Assembly (NCBI GenBank): GCA_021295735.1
Contig: JAGWBU010000102.1
Location: forward strand, 1-39,619
DNA: 39,619 nt
Source: Candidatus Poribacteria bacterium
GTDB lineage: Bacteria; Poribacteria; WGA-4E; WGA-3G
Direction of reading: 5' to 3'
The translations under genes and the position numbers were made by a program. The number at the start of each line of letters is the position of its first letter. Within the stretch, counting starts at the first letter, position 1. Of the stretch, positions 39,366-39,619 are shown one piece after another. The notes beneath the pieces were generated by a model that had not been told where the DNA came from, did no database searches, and worked only from the letters and a program-made list of their open reading frames with translations.

Positions 39366-39619
39366 GGCATTTTCGCGGTGTTCCACTGATATGCGAAACT
39401 CGTCCAAAAATAGATTTTCTGTTGAAACTCAACTTCCACGAGACAAGAATTTCTCAAATTATAGTGAATATAAACAATACAATTTAAGGGTTCGTATAGT
39501 CTGTGAAAATTATAGGATTAGCAAGAACTTCGGTTTTATCTATAGTAAAACCTATAATTAATGGGACACTTCTGTAGCGCAAACTTTATGAAGTTTAAGA
39601 AAATAATTCGGTAATTTAG

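Noticed and set aside
39283-39561. 92-codon plus-strand frame at the end of the window
   Set aside because: It runs through the palindromic repeats and AT-rich DNA, lacks a ribosome-binding site, and the translation looks random.
1-39619. tRNA or rRNA genes
   Set aside because: Scanning spacers by eye revealed no cloverleaf or rRNA-like sequence; only hairpins and terminators were seen.

Overview
The window reads as a bacterial chromosome segment dominated by secreted and surface-exposed proteins. The most likely source is a member of the candidate phylum Poribacteria (sponge-associated or marine), or a close relative. This is inferred from several features together: C-terminal domains containing FPNPFNPETWIPF, short C-terminal tags of the KLTTTWGxLK type, many LamG/concanavalin-like and beta-propeller proteins, Gfo/Idh/MocA and enolase-superfamily enzymes, and a planctomycete-like DUF1501/PSD1/cytochrome operon. 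No rRNA or tRNA is present to confirm it. Base composition is moderately AT-rich and most genes have good Shine-Dalgarno sites.

Layout. 0-2.7 kb (minus strand): the N-terminus of an unidentified secreted protein cut by the window edge, then a large secreted glycoside-hydrolase-like protein (DUF5060 + DUF4038-type barrel + PKD + LamG). 2.7-5.2 kb: a sigma-54-type promoter and a translationally coupled three-gene operon (lipoprotein, LamG protein, TolB/PD40 propeller). 5.3-16.0 kb: three paralogous WD40-like propeller proteins with a FlgD-like/type-A sorting-type C-terminal domain, one of them frameshifted in that domain and preceded by a second sigma-54-type promoter. A large outer-membrane-barrel-like protein lies between the second and third. 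16.1-19.2 kb: three tandem LDL-receptor-type YWTD propellers, then a hairpin and an intrinsic terminator. 19.4-25.4 kb: an oxidoreductase, a zinc-ribbon protein, an unknown protein, an orphan GspG-like pseudopilin, an enolase-superfamily protein, a LamG protein and an aldehyde dehydrogenase, closed by a 21-bp hairpin terminator. 25.4-27.8 kb: a repeat-rich spacer and a second barrel-like protein paralogous to the one at 10.3 kb. 27.9-28.9 kb: a LamG gene framed by 75-76-nt inverted repeats. 29.0-33.8 kb: a BlaI-like repressor and a 1420-residue M56 (BlaR-like) membrane protease fused to three redoxin-like modules, a leucine-rich-repeat block and an ExbD-like tail. 33.9-38.9 kb: a DUF1501 / PSD1-cytochrome / cytochrome-WD40 operon. 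38.9-39.6 kb: no gene, but four related palindromes with compensatory changes.

The parts appear to form an envelope and extracellular-binding programme: carbohydrate or ligand binding (LamG, WD40, YWTD, PKD), export and retention (shared C-terminal tags and sorting domains), catabolism (glycosidase, oxidoreductase, enolase-superfamily protein, aldehyde dehydrogenase) and envelope sensing (BlaI/M56). The most novel-looking items are the giant M56 sensor fusion, the C-terminal tag that aligns with the hinge before the sorting domain, the pair of near-identical sigma-54 promoters, the inverted-repeat-framed LamG gene and the covarying palindromes near the end.
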